Shown piece after piece: positions 10,477 to 22,777 of a stretch of 64,000 bases of DNA. Positions within the stretch are counted from its first letter, which is position 1; each line of letters opens with the position of its first letter. A program made the translations under genes and the position numbers. Under the pieces are notes generated by a model. It saw nothing but the letters and a program-made list of their open reading frames with translations, was not told the DNA's origin and did no database searches. This DNA comes from Fistulifera solaris (Eukaryota; Bacillariophyta; Bacillariophyceae; Naviculales; Stauroneidaceae): positions 870,501-934,500 of the forward strand of contig AP026145.1 in assembly GCA_030295235.1 (NCBI GenBank), given 5' to 3'.

Positions 10477-13029
10477 CTATTGTTTCTCCAATTGTTGCCA
10501 ATTGTTTTGTACGGTTTTCCACAATTGCGCCACAAATTTGTTTCCCAAAGTACCCATCCATGGGCCGTATTTCGGAGCCGATTCGCGCAATTCTTTCAAC
10601 AGAATTGCCGTTTGTTCGAGTTCGAGTGATCGTGACGGCAACGATGGTTGCTGCTGCTCTTGGACCATTTCGAACAAAGTACTCGCCAACGTTTGGGCTT
10701 GTTCTTCGGACGGCGTTTTTCGTAACAAGACCTGCAAGGGCTTCTCCAAGGGCAACTCAATCTCCTTGGGTAAGGACAAAAGTTCCCGTACACGACTCGG
10801 TAACAACAAATTTTGTTGCAACAAGTCTTTGACTTGCGCCGATGCGGCCAAGGCACCTTCTTCCAATAGAATGGTTTGTAACAAATTGCCCTTGGGATTC
10901 AACAAAATGTCGGCCCCATCTTTGATCAACGCAATGGTTGCTGCAGTGTTGTCTTGGGCACTCACGGTTTTCGTATTGGTGGCCTTGTATGAAGTGATGC
11001 CTTGTGCCAAATCTTGCAATCGCTTGGCCCGGGTGTTGTCCATGCTCCCGTACAACAATTCCTGCAAGGCCCGCTTGGCCCGTGGATCTTCATCGGCCAC
11101 CAGTCGTTGGGCAACGTACGGAAAACACGATTGAATCAACGAATACGACGGATCGGCTTGCAAACTGACACCTTCCAACGTCAAAAAGGCCCGGGAGGTG
11201 TACACGAACCACTCCGGAATTTGAAACGAATCACGATTTTGTTCCTGCAAATCTTCGACTTGCATCGTAATGCCGGTCGCAATACTTTCGCGTTGCACAA
11301 TGTCTTGCATCCGCGATTTCATTTCGCTACGCATTTCGATCCGTAATTCGTCATCGGACAAACCCGGATATTTGGCGCGATATTCGTCAAAGATGCGTTC
11401 CCGAACTTGATCGGCACCACCTCCTTTTCCCGCCTGCTTCAAAAAGTATTTCAAGGGTTCTAACACGCCACTTCGTTGGGCGAATTCCAATTTTTCCGGT
11501 TTCAAAAATCCCAATTGACACAGATCTTGGGGCAATGAATCGTATTGTTCGGCCGTCAAATGTGCCACAAATTCCAGTAATCGGTACTGTAGATTGGAGT
11601 CGATGGGTAACGTCATGCCAAAATCGAGAATACACAGTTTGTTGTCTTTGGACGATATTAACAAATTTCCGGCTGAAAATTGTCGGGAGAAAAAAAGACA
11701 GCAACGTGAGAATGACAACATCCGAGTAACGATCACCATCCCAGAACTACGTACGATGCGGATCACAATGCAACTGCTGCAGTTCCAGCAACATGATCAA
11801 ATACGCATTCAATGCGACCGAACAATATTGTGGAACCAATTTCGGATCATCGATTTGATCCAACCGTTTTCCAAAGACCCATTCCGTCATGAGCACACGT
11901 TCCGAGTACCACACGACCTTCGGTGCCATCAATACCTTGTCCAATTGCCGTTCTTGCATCGCCTGATTGAATTGCATCGTCGTTCGTGCTTCTTGTCGAT
12001 AATCCAATTCGGCAATAAACCCGCGTCCCCATTCTTGAATCAAGGGTTGTAAATTGGAATTCGCATTTGCCGGAATACTTTGATACAGGGGCAACAAGAT
12101 ATTTTGTACAATATACAAATCGAGTGCAATTTCCGCCAACACATTCGGTCGTTGCAATTTGATGGCTACCGTTTGTCCCGTTTCGGGAATCGTGCCTTGA
12201 TAGACTTGTCCAATACTCGCACTGGCCATGGGCGGTTGATCAAAATTGACCTGCACATTGGGAGGAATTTGATCGGCCGTGTACTGTTCCCAGACCGGTT
12301 GGGCATTTTCAAAGGGCGGGACCGCATCTTGCAAGGTCGCCAACGCCTGAGCATATTCCGAAGCAATCAAGTCGGGCCGTACACTGAGCGCTTGTCCAAT
12401 TTTGATGGCCGTCGGACCCAATTGTTGGACAATCGACAACAATTCGTTCGCGCGTTGTTGTTGTATGACAGGATTGTTGGTATTTTGTTTCATAATGTAC
12501 TTGTCCCAAATGAATACCTTCCAAATGAAACTATTCGACAATCGAAACAATTGCAACAATCGTTGTAACACCACTAATGGAGCCTGTTGGGGATAATACA
12601 ATTGGGCGGCAATCGGATCGTATTGTCCTCGCGCGTACGGTTCTTTGTTTTGTCGATAATCGGGTGCCGGAAACGAGAGTGTATACAACAACGAAAGTGT
12701 CGAGAGGATGGTCACAACCGCCCATGTGAGAGGTGATGCCGTGAAAGGCGGTGTCCATGACGAGACATCGGACAAATGGCTGAACCAGGAAACGACTTGT
12801 TGTTTCATCGAAAGCAATTCATTGCTCGTTGACTCTCCCAAAGAGGCGGCGATACGGTTGCTTCTTGTAGACGATTCGTTAAACGTTCCCAGGCTTCATT
12901 GGTTGTAGTTGTTGTAGCTTGTAACTGTGTTGTAGGTCGTCGAATGGCCAACGAAGGAACCAAGGCGTCACCGTGTCGCTGCAGCACAACGAGTATCGTT
13001 GCAATTACCGCCCAGTGTCTCATCATCAC
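10477..13029 (-). CDS. ABC1/UbiB (ADCK/COQ8-like) atypical kinase, probably organellar
   Basis: The locus runs from ATG 13029 to a stop at 10477 with an 82-bp intron at 11673-11754 (GTACGT...TTTCAG). The intron junction rebuilds HCDPHPGNLL. About 823 residues are predicted if one base is added to the run at 12840-12842 (TTT on the coding strand). UbiB hallmarks are the KxGQ motif (AIKIGQALSVRPDL), the alanine-rich loop (MASASIGQVYQG), VAIKLQRP, the catalytic HCDPHPGNL and the DFG-like LDFGM. The N-terminus resembles a signal peptide (MMMRHWAVIATILVVLQ) followed by ALVPSLAIRR, which could serve as a bipartite plastid signal. Proteins of this family act in quinone and isoprenoid lipid metabolism in mitochondria and plastids. 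Confidence 0.88.
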
Positions 13030-13839
13030 GTAACAATCTTGCTGTTTCTAGTAATTTCGGAGTAGTCAATCGTTCACATGAACACAAGATGGTTGGATGA
13101 TCGTTGCCGGATTGTTATTGCTTGTTGCTTTGCTTTCTCGTTATCGTTCGATCGTTCTTTTCGTTGAAACACGCCATTGGCATTCTCATGAGTACCGTTC
13201 CTGTACTGTTATCTTCATATACATAATCCACGCCACGTCGGAGAGCAACTCATCAGTTCCGATGATGTGTCAGAGCTTGGTCTGCACGTATGTCCTCACA
13301 AAAGGACCTGATTGCGGATGGACGGCAGACGAACGAAATGGACCGTCGCCGTTTCCAGTTTCGTCTTTCGTCCGATGATGGTCCTACGGATCACAGTTGA
13401 AGAGATCACCAACGATCTTTTTTGACTGCTGGTGGAGCAATTAGGAATAATATTATTTGTTATAAAAAAAGGATTAAGAATGAGAACGTTACTGTTGGTG
13501 GATCTGTCTGGATTTTTTTGTGATTTTGAGGGGTGACAAATATTTAGTACTAGTGCTCCGTAGTAGTTGTTGTTGGCAGTCTCGAATCTCGAACATAGCC
13601 ACGTCTGTTCGTCCTACCGCTCGGGAATGATAAACAATTTTTCCTCCGTTCGTCGTCTCGTCTCGCGTCGCGTCGTAATCGCGTTTTCTCATTTTCAGAA
13701 TATCAGGAACAACAAAAAGCGTATTATTCAAGGGAAAGTATTCATTTTCTACGCCACTGATACACTATCTAACTACGATTGATTTAATTGCTAATCAGGA
13801 AAGCAATAGCGTTTCCAAGACGAGGAACTCGCAACAAAA
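13030..13839. promoter_or_regulatory. Divergent intergenic region
   Basis: 810 bp between the ABC1 kinase and the RNA methylase, which start in opposite directions. No gene or repeat recognised; promoters for both are expected here by position. Confidence 0.3.
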
Positions 13840-14891
13840 ATGCTTCACGAAAAGGACCGCTTTCTCGTTTCGTCGACTTTCACTAGCATCATGCTTTTCT
13901 TATCAATCTCTCGAACTCATTCCTTCGTCATTACCCAATTCAAGGCAACGCCTTTCAAAAGTCGAGGCTTCTCTCGATTACTGGCTACATCTTCGACTAC
14001 AACGACGACAAACAACAATGAACTGGAATGGGAAACGTTTGAATTCAGTCGCAAACCGAAAAAGGATGCACGTTTTTCCAACCAGACGACGACGACGATG
14101 AAATATCACAAAATAGCAACAATTTATCCATGAACAAACAACAATTATGGCAATCACTGTCGGCAACACAAGTAAAAGACTCCATTGCCGCCTTGTTGCC
14201 GTACGTCCGACCTTCCCGCGTCGAACGCATTCAATCCGTCCTCGAAAAAAGAACCCAAAATGTTCGTTTCTTGTTTGAAAATCCCGCCAACCCCTCCAAT
14301 GTCTTTGCCTGTTTGCGGACTTTGGATTCGTTTGGCATACAAGACGCCGATGTCTTTTTACAGCCGTCTCTGTATCAAGGAACCATGGCACTGTCCCAGA
14401 AGAAGGGTGTCAAAACGGCCATGGGGAGTGCGCAATGGATGACTTTGCAACAATACATTATTCAACAAGATGCGACTTTGACGTCGACGTTACAAAAATA
14501 CAAACAGCAACACAACTGTCGCATCTACGCTTCCTGTTTGTCACCGGACGCGAAAGATATTCGTGACATTGAATGGCCCACCAACGAATCGATTTGTATT
14601 GTCATGGGCAATGAAGAACGTGGCATTACGACCGAAATGAAGGACGCCGCGGATGAACTCTTTACACTACCAATGGTGGGATTTGCGGAATCCTTCAATT
14701 TATCGGTGGCGACCGCGATTACGTGTGCGCATTTGAGTACCCAACCGGATCTCTTGCGTCCCAATTTGAGTCAAGACCAACAGGAATTGTTGCTACTGCA
14801 GGGATTGATTCATTCGATCCCGCAAAAACGCATGAGTAAGGCCTTGTTGAAACAAGCGGGGATCGGATTGCCGCATGATTTGTTGGGATAA
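13840..14891 (+). CDS. SpoU/TrmH-family RNA 2'-O-methyltransferase; frameshift in a T run
   Basis: The C-terminal 250 residues hold the three SPOUT motifs in order: NPANPSNVFACLRTLDSFG (motif 1, with Asn and Arg), IVMGNEERGI (motif 2) and LPMVGFAESFNLSVATAI (motif 3). These enzymes methylate ribose 2'-OH in tRNA or rRNA using SAM, usually as knotted dimers. The N-terminal part (from ATG 13840 or ATG 13891) carries a hydrophobic, hydroxylated leader (MLFLSISRTHSFV) that could be an organelle signal. The two parts are in different frames; one more T in the run at 14073-14077 joins them through an acidic stretch, giving about 350 residues. If the break were real, translation from ATG 14130 would still give the catalytic domain. 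Confidence 0.85.
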
Positions 14892-14969
14892 TTAATAGTG
14901 CGATCACAAATTAGAAAAATGAGTATAGTATAACAAGCTAGACTATACTCGAACCATACTCTAATCGTC

Positions 14970-17303
14970 CTAACTTCGTTCTTTCATGGTTTGAAAGTGC
15001 GGAATCACAATCCCCAAACGTTGGGCCAATACCGCCATTTCCGGATCCATCGGTGGTGGTCCACAATACGTCGGTAGTATCGGTTGACCCCGAGCGTTTC
15101 GGGGAAACAAGGCGTCCCCCCAAGGTAATTCTGGAATGCGTGTATTGGCAGCCGTGTGTCTTTCCTCTTCCATATTCATCGTGGCGTTATCAAAATTCCC
15201 GTCCGGTGGCAGTTTCTTTCTTCGTCTTTGTCCCGACGAAGACTGCGGATTCCATACTAAACGACGTGTCGATGGAGGTGGTGCGAGAGTAACGTCGGAA
15301 CGCTCCAAACGAACGGGGAGGTCAGCGGTGGCCAATGTCACTTGTTGTGCCTCTTGGCGTGTCTTCCACCATTGCTCCAATTCGGTCGCAGCCTCTTGCA
15401 ACGTCGCCGGATTGTAAACATTCGCCTCATCTTCATCCGTCATGGAACAATTTTGCGCCTGCAGCGACTGTGCCAAACCGACCGCTTCGCGCAAAGCAGA
15501 GTGCGCCGTTTCGTAATACGACTGCAATATTGTAGTCGTTTCCTTTCGATTGCCGAGTTCCTGATGCAGAGCTTGACGGAACAGATCCGCACACACTACG
15601 CATGCCATGATGCATTCCTGTACTAATGCATGGTAATGTTCATTGTCCTCCTGCTTGGCTCCCTGAAGTTTGGATAAACACGTCGCCGCGTCCTTCCAAC
15701 ACGAATGTGCCTTTTCCCGACGGTGCAAATGCCAATGGGCTACACCACGCCACCGCATCGTCAACGAATACAATTGCCACGCTTGCAATTCGTGCTGTAA
15801 CAGTGATTCGTCCTTCGAGTGTTGTTGAATCATTTGCAGCAAGGGATCCACCGTGGTCGTTGTTGACAATTGTTGGAGAGCGGCACGATATTTCTGTTGT
15901 TCCACCAAAACAATTCCCCTATTCGTTTGTGCTTGTCCCAGTACCAGACATAACACTCGCTGATAAAAGAACTCGGTCTCCGACAAACTGCTTTGCGATT
16001 GCATGACCATTGTTTGCGCCAACTGAAACATGCGATGCGCTTGTTGCAGATGAAATTCCTGACGCCTAGCAGGATACCACAAGGATTGATTTCCCACATC
16101 CATGGCGAGTTGACGGACATGTTCTCGCGCATTCCATAACAAATCATCGTCTTCGGCTTGAGTTTGTAATAAATGCTCCAAGACTTGCCGCGATCGTTGC
16201 AATCGCACTTTGGTCAATTCCAATCGTTCTTCCGCGTTGTCTTCCGACAAAACAGAGCGATCCTGATCAATGCGTTCTCCTTCGCGACGCGTTTGTTGTT
16301 CTTCGGCTTGGACAAACTCGTGCGAGGCTTCCAATTGCGTCACATTGACGCCAAATTGTTGTTTCAATTCCCGAATCGATGTTTCCTGCAGAGGTGTAGG
16401 AGACGACGTGTCCTGGTGAATGCGAACTTTCAAGGCGGGAGTCTTTGCAAGCGACACATTGTTTTCTTCTTCTTCTTCGAGCACAATCCGTCGTCGCTTC
16501 ACGGTAGGATTGTGTTTCGGAAGGATCGACTTCACCCACGTTCCAAACGCCGGTTCCCAATCTTGTGGTGTTTGCCACTGCAAGGGTAGCACGCGTTCGT
16601 TCGATTGTTGCAAACGCTGCCAATGATAGGTGGTGCCTTGCCATTTCACGGTCAATTGTTCCATCTTGTCGGTAAATACCATTTTGTGCACAACAGCTTG
16701 ACAGTGGTGTTGCAGTTGCGCCGGTAAAATGCGGGATTGCCATTCCATGAATTGTTGTTGCAATTGTTGTTGTTCATGTTCCAATTGATTCCAAAATTGA
16801 TCGATCACGGGAAATTTTTCCAGCATACGATCCCACCATTGGGAGGATTTTCCAATGGCTTTACAATATCGCACCACCAAACCATGCTCAGAATCATTCC
16901 ATTCATCCCAACTCGTGCCATTGTAAATCCCACTATGGTAGGTATGAGACGATTGTGGTAAATGACTGGGAAAGGGATACATAGCGCGTTGATCTTCGGA
17001 AGCACGACATTCGCCCGAAATCGTCAAAATCAATCCATCGTGCAATCTCACCAGATAATAAAACAATTGCGGTAACCAGTGCGGCAATGCCGCCGGATGT
17101 TGCAGCATTTGTGGTAGTATGCTAAATTGCAAACACTCCAATCCGGCGTGTAAGGCTTGATGCAATTTTGGTAAAGTGCGACAACAGTGCTCCATGTGGT
17201 GTTGCAGTGCTGCCGGACAAGGATGCTTTTGATGCAACAATTGCAACGCTGCTAGAGCGGAATCGACCATATCGCACGACGACAGTCGTGTAGGGGATGG
17301 CAT
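14970..17303 (-). CDS. Hypothetical glutamine/histidine-rich helical protein, 777 residues
   Basis: Single long exon. The ATG at 17303 (MPSPTRLSSCDMVDSALAAL) is preferred to an upstream in-frame ATG because the extension crosses a GAGT microsatellite. The protein is almost entirely helical in character, with many leucine, glutamine and histidine residues. There is a possible nuclear localisation signal (VKRRRIVLEEEEEN) near the middle, and repeated helix pairs between residues about 420 and 680 that resemble TPR-like solenoids without a clear consensus. The C-terminus is proline-rich (PTYCGPPPMDPEMAVLAQRLG). No family recognised; a scaffold role would be a guess. It is divergent from the SKA1-like gene with 382 bp between starts. 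Confidence 0.8.
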   Translation of the reverse strand: MPSPTRLSSCDMVDSALAALQLLHQKHPCPAALQHHMEHCCRTLPKLHQALHAGLECLQFSILPQMLQHPAALPHWLPQLFYYLVRLHDGLILTISGECRASEDQRAMYPFPSHLPQSSHTYHSGIYNGTSWDEWNDSEHGLVVRYCKAIGKSSQWWDRMLEKFPVIDQFWNQLEHEQQQLQQQFMEWQSRILPAQLQHHCQAVVHKMVFTDKMEQLTVKWQGTTYHWQRLQQSNERVLPLQWQTPQDWEPAFGTWVKSILPKHNPTVKRRRIVLEEEEENNVSLAKTPALKVRIHQDTSSPTPLQETSIRELKQQFGVNVTQLEASHEFVQAEEQQTRREGERIDQDRSVLSEDNAEERLELTKVRLQRSRQVLEHLLQTQAEDDDLLWNAREHVRQLAMDVGNQSLWYPARRQEFHLQQAHRMFQLAQTMVMQSQSSLSETEFFYQRVLCLVLGQAQTNRGIVLVEQQKYRAALQQLSTTTTVDPLLQMIQQHSKDESLLQHELQAWQLYSLTMRWRGVAHWHLHRREKAHSCWKDAATCLSKLQGAKQEDNEHYHALVQECIMACVVCADLFRQALHQELGNRKETTTILQSYYETAHSALREAVGLAQSLQAQNCSMTDEDEANVYNPATLQEAATELEQWWKTRQEAQQVTLATADLPVRLERSDVTLAPPPSTRRLVWNPQSSSGQRRRKKLPPDGNFDNATMNMEEERHTAANTRIPELPWGDALFPRNARGQPILPTYCGPPPMDPEMAVLAQRLGIVIPHFQTMKERS

Positions 17304-17308
17304 AGTGT

Positions 17309-17331
17309 TGAGTGAGTGAGTGAGTGAGTGT
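17309..17331. repeat. GAGT microsatellite
   Basis: Five or so copies of GAGT/AGTG in tandem just upstream of the start of the 777-residue gene, in its likely 5' untranslated region. Confidence 0.8.
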
Positions 17332-17685
17332 GAGAAGTAACAGAGATTGAAGAAGAGGAGAAAGAAGGATGATAGTAGGCAAAGTCGAAGAATGAAAGGA
17401 AGGCATAAACAAAACATGTGTGCGCGGCACCGTTTTTCGAATGCCCGGCTGTGAGAAACAACGGAACGTTAAGTCCGTTGTAGTTTCGTCGTTGTGTATC
17501 CGTTGCTGACGTGACGCGCGCGATGCGGACGACGTAGAGACCGCAACAACAAGAACAAACAACAACAACAAAAACAAAAATGCGACGACGATGATGGTCG
17601 TCTTGTTTCATTCTTCATTCGTTCTCTTCTCGTCTCTTTCATTTCATCACGAAAATAAGCTCTTCTTTCATCGAACCAGCAAAGT

Positions 17686-19264
17686 ATGCTACAATCAGCC
17701 TTACAACGATGGGCGCACGAAATCAGTCACAATTTCAATGTCGGTACGTCCGATGCGAAATGGTCTGTAAATCATTCTACTGATTTCTCACCTTTCTCGT
17801 CGGTTAGAACAACGACTCCAAGAACAAGAAGATCGTGTGCAACAAATAGAATATACTTTACAACCATTCACAGTACCATTCGAAAATCGAGTGGCGTCCT
17901 TTCTCGAAATCGAACACGAACAGCAACGAGCCATCGAACGCCTGTCACGGAAACAACCTGCCGTACAGGAAATTACGACGACGACCAGCAACCCTCCAAC
18001 ACGACCCAAACCGTGTCCCGAATCACTTCTCTATGATTCCGTCTTACAAGATAAACAGAAAAAGGAAGAGAAAGAAAATCATCGAACAAGGCGAAAAAGC
18101 AGTACAAAGAAAAGATGGACAGTAACAAAGGGGACTCCAAAGAACGCCAACGTCAGGGAAGAAACCAAGGAGGAGATGCGGTCGACGACGACGACTCGGC
18201 AGGAAAGTGCTCGATCGTCGACTGTGGATACGAAAAGAGCTTCTTCGATTCAAGTGGCGTTGCAACAATTGGATGAATCCATGGCACTCTTGTTGACAAA
18301 TCGATCGTCCTTGGTGGAACATCAACATTCGAAACAACAGAGTACATCGTCATCATCAACGACATCGGAGGCACCATCGACCGTCGTGGCGTCTCGCTGG
18401 ACTGTCGCCGAAGATGATTCGGCTCTCTATTGTCCGACACTCGTGCCCGGTCATGCGCAGCAAGCAACTGGTTCGGCGGTCCGACGGCCTTCCAATATTC
18501 AAATGAACGAAGAAAACGTACGGAACCATGAAATGGACTTGCAATTGACGATCGATGAAGAAGACGATGATCCTTTGCAACTATTGACCACGTGTGATTT
18601 GGATCAAAAGTATCATCTCGAGCAAGACTTGTCCAAGCCACACGGCTTTCGTGTCGTACCCAATGACAGTACGACGACGCCCCGGAATCAGACCACGACA
18701 GTCGAATCCACGAAAAGTACCGTCAAAACCACCAATTATCATCCGACAACGACACAATCGAACGGACGCCAGCTGTCGTCCAGTACACCGATGCGTTTGT
18801 TGCAACACGAAATGCAACAACATCATCCGGACGCTACGCTGTTGTTGCATCAAACCTTGTCGTCCCCACAATTTCATCCCAATCATGATGACGAGGATGA
18901 GGACAACGACGACGAGAATACACAACAAAGTATGCAGCATTCGTCAAGCACTTCGAACAACAATTGTTCGTTGTTTCAAGACACGTCACAAGATCACACT
19001 CGATTGCCGTTCATTACGGAACAAGAATACAGTGCCGCACCCCGGATTGTGCAAATGCAAATGAGTTGGGAAAACATGAATCAAGCCATTGAACAATGGA
19101 ATCAAACCAACGTGGTGACGCCCATTCCGTACGAAGATGCCTTGGAAATATGGAACAGCGACGCGACACCGAATCGGGTCGTTTTGATGGCTTTGTGTCA
19201 TTTTCGACGATTGTGGTTGAAATCGCAAGAGGATGGAAAAATGTGGTTTGATGTTTGTTTGTAA
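17686..19264 (+). CDS. Putative SKA1-like kinetochore protein
   Basis: Two exons, 17686-17743 and 17808-19264, around a 64-bp phase-1 intron (GTACGT...GGTTAG), give 504 residues. The N-terminal 65 or so residues form a coiled coil (QRLQEQEDRVQQIEYTLQPF). A long disordered Ser/Thr/Gln/His-rich linker follows to about residue 410. The last 85 residues read LPFITEQEYSAAPRIVQMQM, then SWENMNQAIEQWN and VVLMALCHFRRLWL. That order resembles the C-terminal winged-helix microtubule-binding domain of SKA1 (LPxIxxxEFxxxPxYMKGR... LNMLRHxxRLRE). Coil, linker and winged helix in that order is also the SKA1 layout. The domain is shorter than usual and the MKGR segment is degenerate, so the call rests on pattern matching by eye. 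Confidence 0.45.
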
Positions 19265-19388
19265 ACTTGAAAGGACGTATTATATTTTGGCAAAACAAAT
19301 AATGATTAGATAAATACTTTCATGTAAGCAGTTTGACCTCACGTCGAATTTCTCATTACACGCAACAACATTTCTCTTTCTTCCCTTC

Positions 19389-20274
19389 TTATACGTCTGT
19401 CTTGTTGCGTTTCGCGGGAACCGCCGGCAGCGACAAGAACAAATCGCGCTTGCGTTGCGCAATTTCTTCGTCCGGAATCACCCCTTCAAACTCTTTGAGT
19501 AATTCCAAATGTTCACGTACTTCCTGTACCGTCAATCGCTTTTCCTCTTCTTCTTCGGCCATCATTTTCTTGGAGGGCGATGGCTTGACTACCGCCGAAT
19601 CGGGCACTTCACTACGGGCTTTTTTGCGCAGTTCTTGCAAGTCCACCATCAATACCGGGGCCGGAAAGTTGGTATTGAGCTGATCTCCTTGATAATAGAG
19701 ACGAAAGGTCAACATGACGTGATTGTTGGCGTGTTCCCACATGGGTGGAGTCGGCCGGCCACGATGAATCCCGTCCGATCGAGATTCCTGTGTGCGAAGA
19801 GAGAAAGAGAGAGAGAGGAGTGTGAGTGCGCTGCAGTAAGTTCCCTACATTCATTAAGTATATACGTACAAAGAAATGATGCGCCAATCGATCGACCGCT
19901 TCTTCGTGAGACCGTCCCGTCACCCAAAATGGCTTGATGGCTTCCGCCAAAGTTTCCAATTCTTGTTGCAATCCGCGATGTCGCGTAATGGCGGCCGTCC
20001 CATCGAGGGGCGCTTGACTTGACATGGTCCGGTACATGATTTCGGCACTCTGATGTTGCAACAACACGCCTTCGTCGACCAATTGCTTCAGCAGATGCGT
20101 ACACTGTTCCAGATACGCCGCTTTGCGCTGAAACGGACGCAAGGTATTCATGCAGGGTTCTACGGCCCGATAGGCTTCGTACAAGACGACCGATTGCACA
20201 CTGCGGCGCATCTGGTCGACGTAGCCACCGGGACCGATTGCGTGTCGTAAACGAGAGACCCACGAATCGGGCAT
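19389..20274 (-). CDS. Hypothetical helical protein, 267 residues, one intron
   Basis: Exons 20274-19870 and 19787-19389 join in phase 0 across an 82-bp intron (GTACGT...ACACAG). The joined protein has an N-terminal helical domain (MPDSWVSRLRHAIGPGGYVD, then VVLYEAYRAVEPCMNTLRPF) and a middle segment MWEHANNHVMLTFRLYYQGD that looks like a beta hairpin. A C-terminal coiled region with KKMMAEEEEEKRLTVQEVRE ends in a basic KRNKTDV. No signal peptide or membrane segment. The family is not recognised. It is convergent with the SKA1-like gene, 124 bp between stops. Confidence 0.75.
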
Positions 20275-21767
20275 GATCGTTCAATAATGAAGTCTACGGA
20301 TGTAAGGCTGTCTTTCTTACGGTTAGAAACTGACCGAAGAGAGGAAGCAGAGCACGAACGAGCAGCGATACATGTTAGTCAATTGTTACGAAGAAGCAAG
20401 ATGCATTCAGTCAATCAGAGATGCCAAACAGGATCTTTATCGACGTGAGAATACGAGAACGAGCAAAGCATAGCACCGCTGTAGGCTGCAGCAGCATCAT
20501 CGTAATAGAAGACAATCAGTGGGTGTTTTCTCGTGCTATGTGCTTTAAGATCCCGATGATCCTAACATTGTGTCTTGACATCCATCGTCATTGGAAGCAA
20601 GTTACGATAAATATCGAAAATGAACGTCTCTCATCGTTTTCTTGATTTTCACTTACCTCAATTTTGGGAGATTCCCTTGCAAAATGAGGCTGCGTCTGTT
20701 TTTGCGATTTTGCGAAGCAGAAAAAAGCATCGAATGCCCAACGCACCGCACGCCGGCCAACACGCGCCGCTCTGTAGACCGTGTACTGTTGTTTACGTAC
20801 GTATGTTTCTACGCAGAATGACGTACGGTACGCGATATCGTTTTGAAACGAAAATAGCGCACCGGTATTCAACTCGAACTCCCAAAAATCGACTTCCAGA
20901 AAATGGCATCTCGTTCCGAGAACAACTCTGGTCATTTTTTTCTTGTTTTTTTTTTCTTCTTCTTTCTTTCATGTCTTTCATGTCTTTCATCGCAATGATT
21001 TCACGAGCCGCGGAACAAAAATACTACGGAGTATCATTTCTTCTTGATGCTGGATGATATAATCAAACGTTTTTGAAGAGCTTCGACTCTCCTCGTCATG
21101 TTGGACGCAAGAGGGTTCTCGTCGAGTTTTCGGGACCTGTTCCACCGATCGAGGGTCTTGGCGTTACAGACAGAAACGAGTGTATGAGATGAAAAGGTTC
21201 TACAGTGGGATTCTCTATCGCATCAATTCAGCAGCAATTTGGATCCCGGTTCGCCCTCTATCTCGAAGAACTTGGTGATGGTTTTCGATATTCATTTCTA
21301 TGTGCCGTCGAGGGAATGAAATAGGCATTGATCGCCTATCGAAACTCCGCCGCCATTGCGGAATCTTTGCTACGTCACCTTGTGGGAAGACAAAAGAATT
21401 GGACGAATACTGAGATATCAGCAATTACCCGCTGTTGCCGAGACGAATTGTGTGGCAACCGTCTCTACGATAATTTACACTGCAACATTCGTTTGCTAGG
21501 AGCTGGGTTTAATATCTGCTTGATAGAGCCCTTTGCCCTAGCTAACTGCGATGATAAAAGCTATCTTTCCGCTGTCCTTCATCGTAGGCCGTATGGGTCG
21601 AAGAGAGGCGCGAGTTCCGACCAAATACAACCCTCATAGATAGAATATAAGCGAATTAATCAGCGTCAAGTTTTCTAATCCTTTGCTTTAACTTTTCAAA
21701 CGATGACGAATAACGTTGAATTAGGAATAATACCAAGAAAGCGCCTTACTCCTTTTCTTTAAATTTA
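20275..21767. other. 1.5-kb intergenic region, no gene supported
   Basis: All open frames are short or of skewed composition. A 10-bp unit CTTTCATGTC is repeated about three times near 20966-20994 next to an oligo-T/pyrimidine tract (20937-20970). Nothing else was recognised. Confidence 0.4.
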
Positions 21768-22279
21768 TTACTTTGTGAATTTACGTTCACCTGCTCGACT
21801 CAAACGACGTTGAAGTTGATGATGCGATTCTGAAGAAAGAGGATGAAGAGAATATTAGAAGACACATCATTTTATCAGATACATAAGAACGGTTCGTTCG
21901 AACAACGAACACACAGATGTACGTACCGCGCCCTTCGGCTTTGGCTCGTTTCGCTTCAACCGCCGCACCCGCTCGCATCCCCGCAAAGGGATCCGTCGGC
22001 CGACTTTTAAGTTTCTTTTGTTCCATGAGTTCGACAATGGCACTGTACGCACGGCAACTGGCCGGCAGATCTTCAATGTTGTTGGTATTTTCAGAGAGTT
22101 TACGGCAGGCTTATTAATGAATGAATGATTTGTTGATGCAAACAATAAATAATGATTGAGAAATGATGGTGTTGTTAGGCATCGTAGCAGGTATAAGCGC
22201 AATAGACAATCCGTAATCTCTCCTACTTACTTTCGTACGAAACCTTTGTTTCCTTCTTGTTCGCATTTGGTGCCACCAT
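21768..22279 (-). CDS. Small conserved protein with three exons; paralogue at 59086-59608
   Basis: Exons 22279-22231, 22109-21927 and 21829-21768, with introns of 121 and 97 bp, join in frame to 97 residues. Both introns are phase 1. Key stretches are IEDLPASCRAYSAIVEL, RPTDPFAGMRAGAAVEAKRA and a basic end (QLQRRLSRAGERKFTK). The same three-exon plan, the same intron phases and the block RPTDPFAGMxAGAAVEAxRA recur in the gene at 59086-59608, which shows that both are real genes. No signal peptide, membrane segment or known domain. Two cysteines flank the EDLP motif (C-x15-C) in both copies. Function unknown. Confidence 0.8.
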
Positions 22280-22777
22280 GTTTGCTCGTTAATTATCAAA
22301 GGAAAGACTAAAGGAGAGCGCGTAAAAATGGTAACAAAGGATTCAAATAAGAACAGAAACAAGATAAGGAATGGAGTTCTCGACAGATACACAGGAGAAG
22401 CACCCAATACGATAAAGGCGAAGCAATTGGGCTTCAACACAACAGCATCAACAAGAAATCCGCAAAAGGTTATTTGCGATCTTTTTTTTGCAAAAGTGTC
22501 AAAACCTCGGAAGAATTTTGCGCGCGCGAACCTTCGTGTCGAACGATGGGGCGTTGAAGTGTGACAAAGCGCCACGTGTTCATCTACATAAAAATATTAT
22601 ACTACTTTGTTTTGTATATTGTTTGTTGTAAGACACCTTTCCGTGCAAAGAGAGCCAAAATCATCGGAGCGACATTTTTGTCGAGATCTACAAACGACTC
22701 GATTCTTACACGAATGCTCACAAAATCAACAAAATGTGAGACACAATAGAATATAGCCAACAACTCCCCCCAGCACC
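22280..22777. promoter_or_regulatory. Divergent intergenic region
   Basis: 498 bp between two genes transcribed away from each other. AT-rich, no gene seen. Confidence 0.3.

Noticed and set aside
12805-12841. Separate gene start for the ABC1 kinase body near 12841
   Set aside because: The codon there is TTG, not ATG. The frame is better explained as continuing from ATG 13029 across a one-base gap in the T run.
20620-21057. Open frame of 145 codons on the plus strand
   Set aside because: It is phenylalanine- and serine-rich because it crosses a pyrimidine tract and a 10-bp tandem repeat. It has no domain and no overlap with a supported splice pattern.
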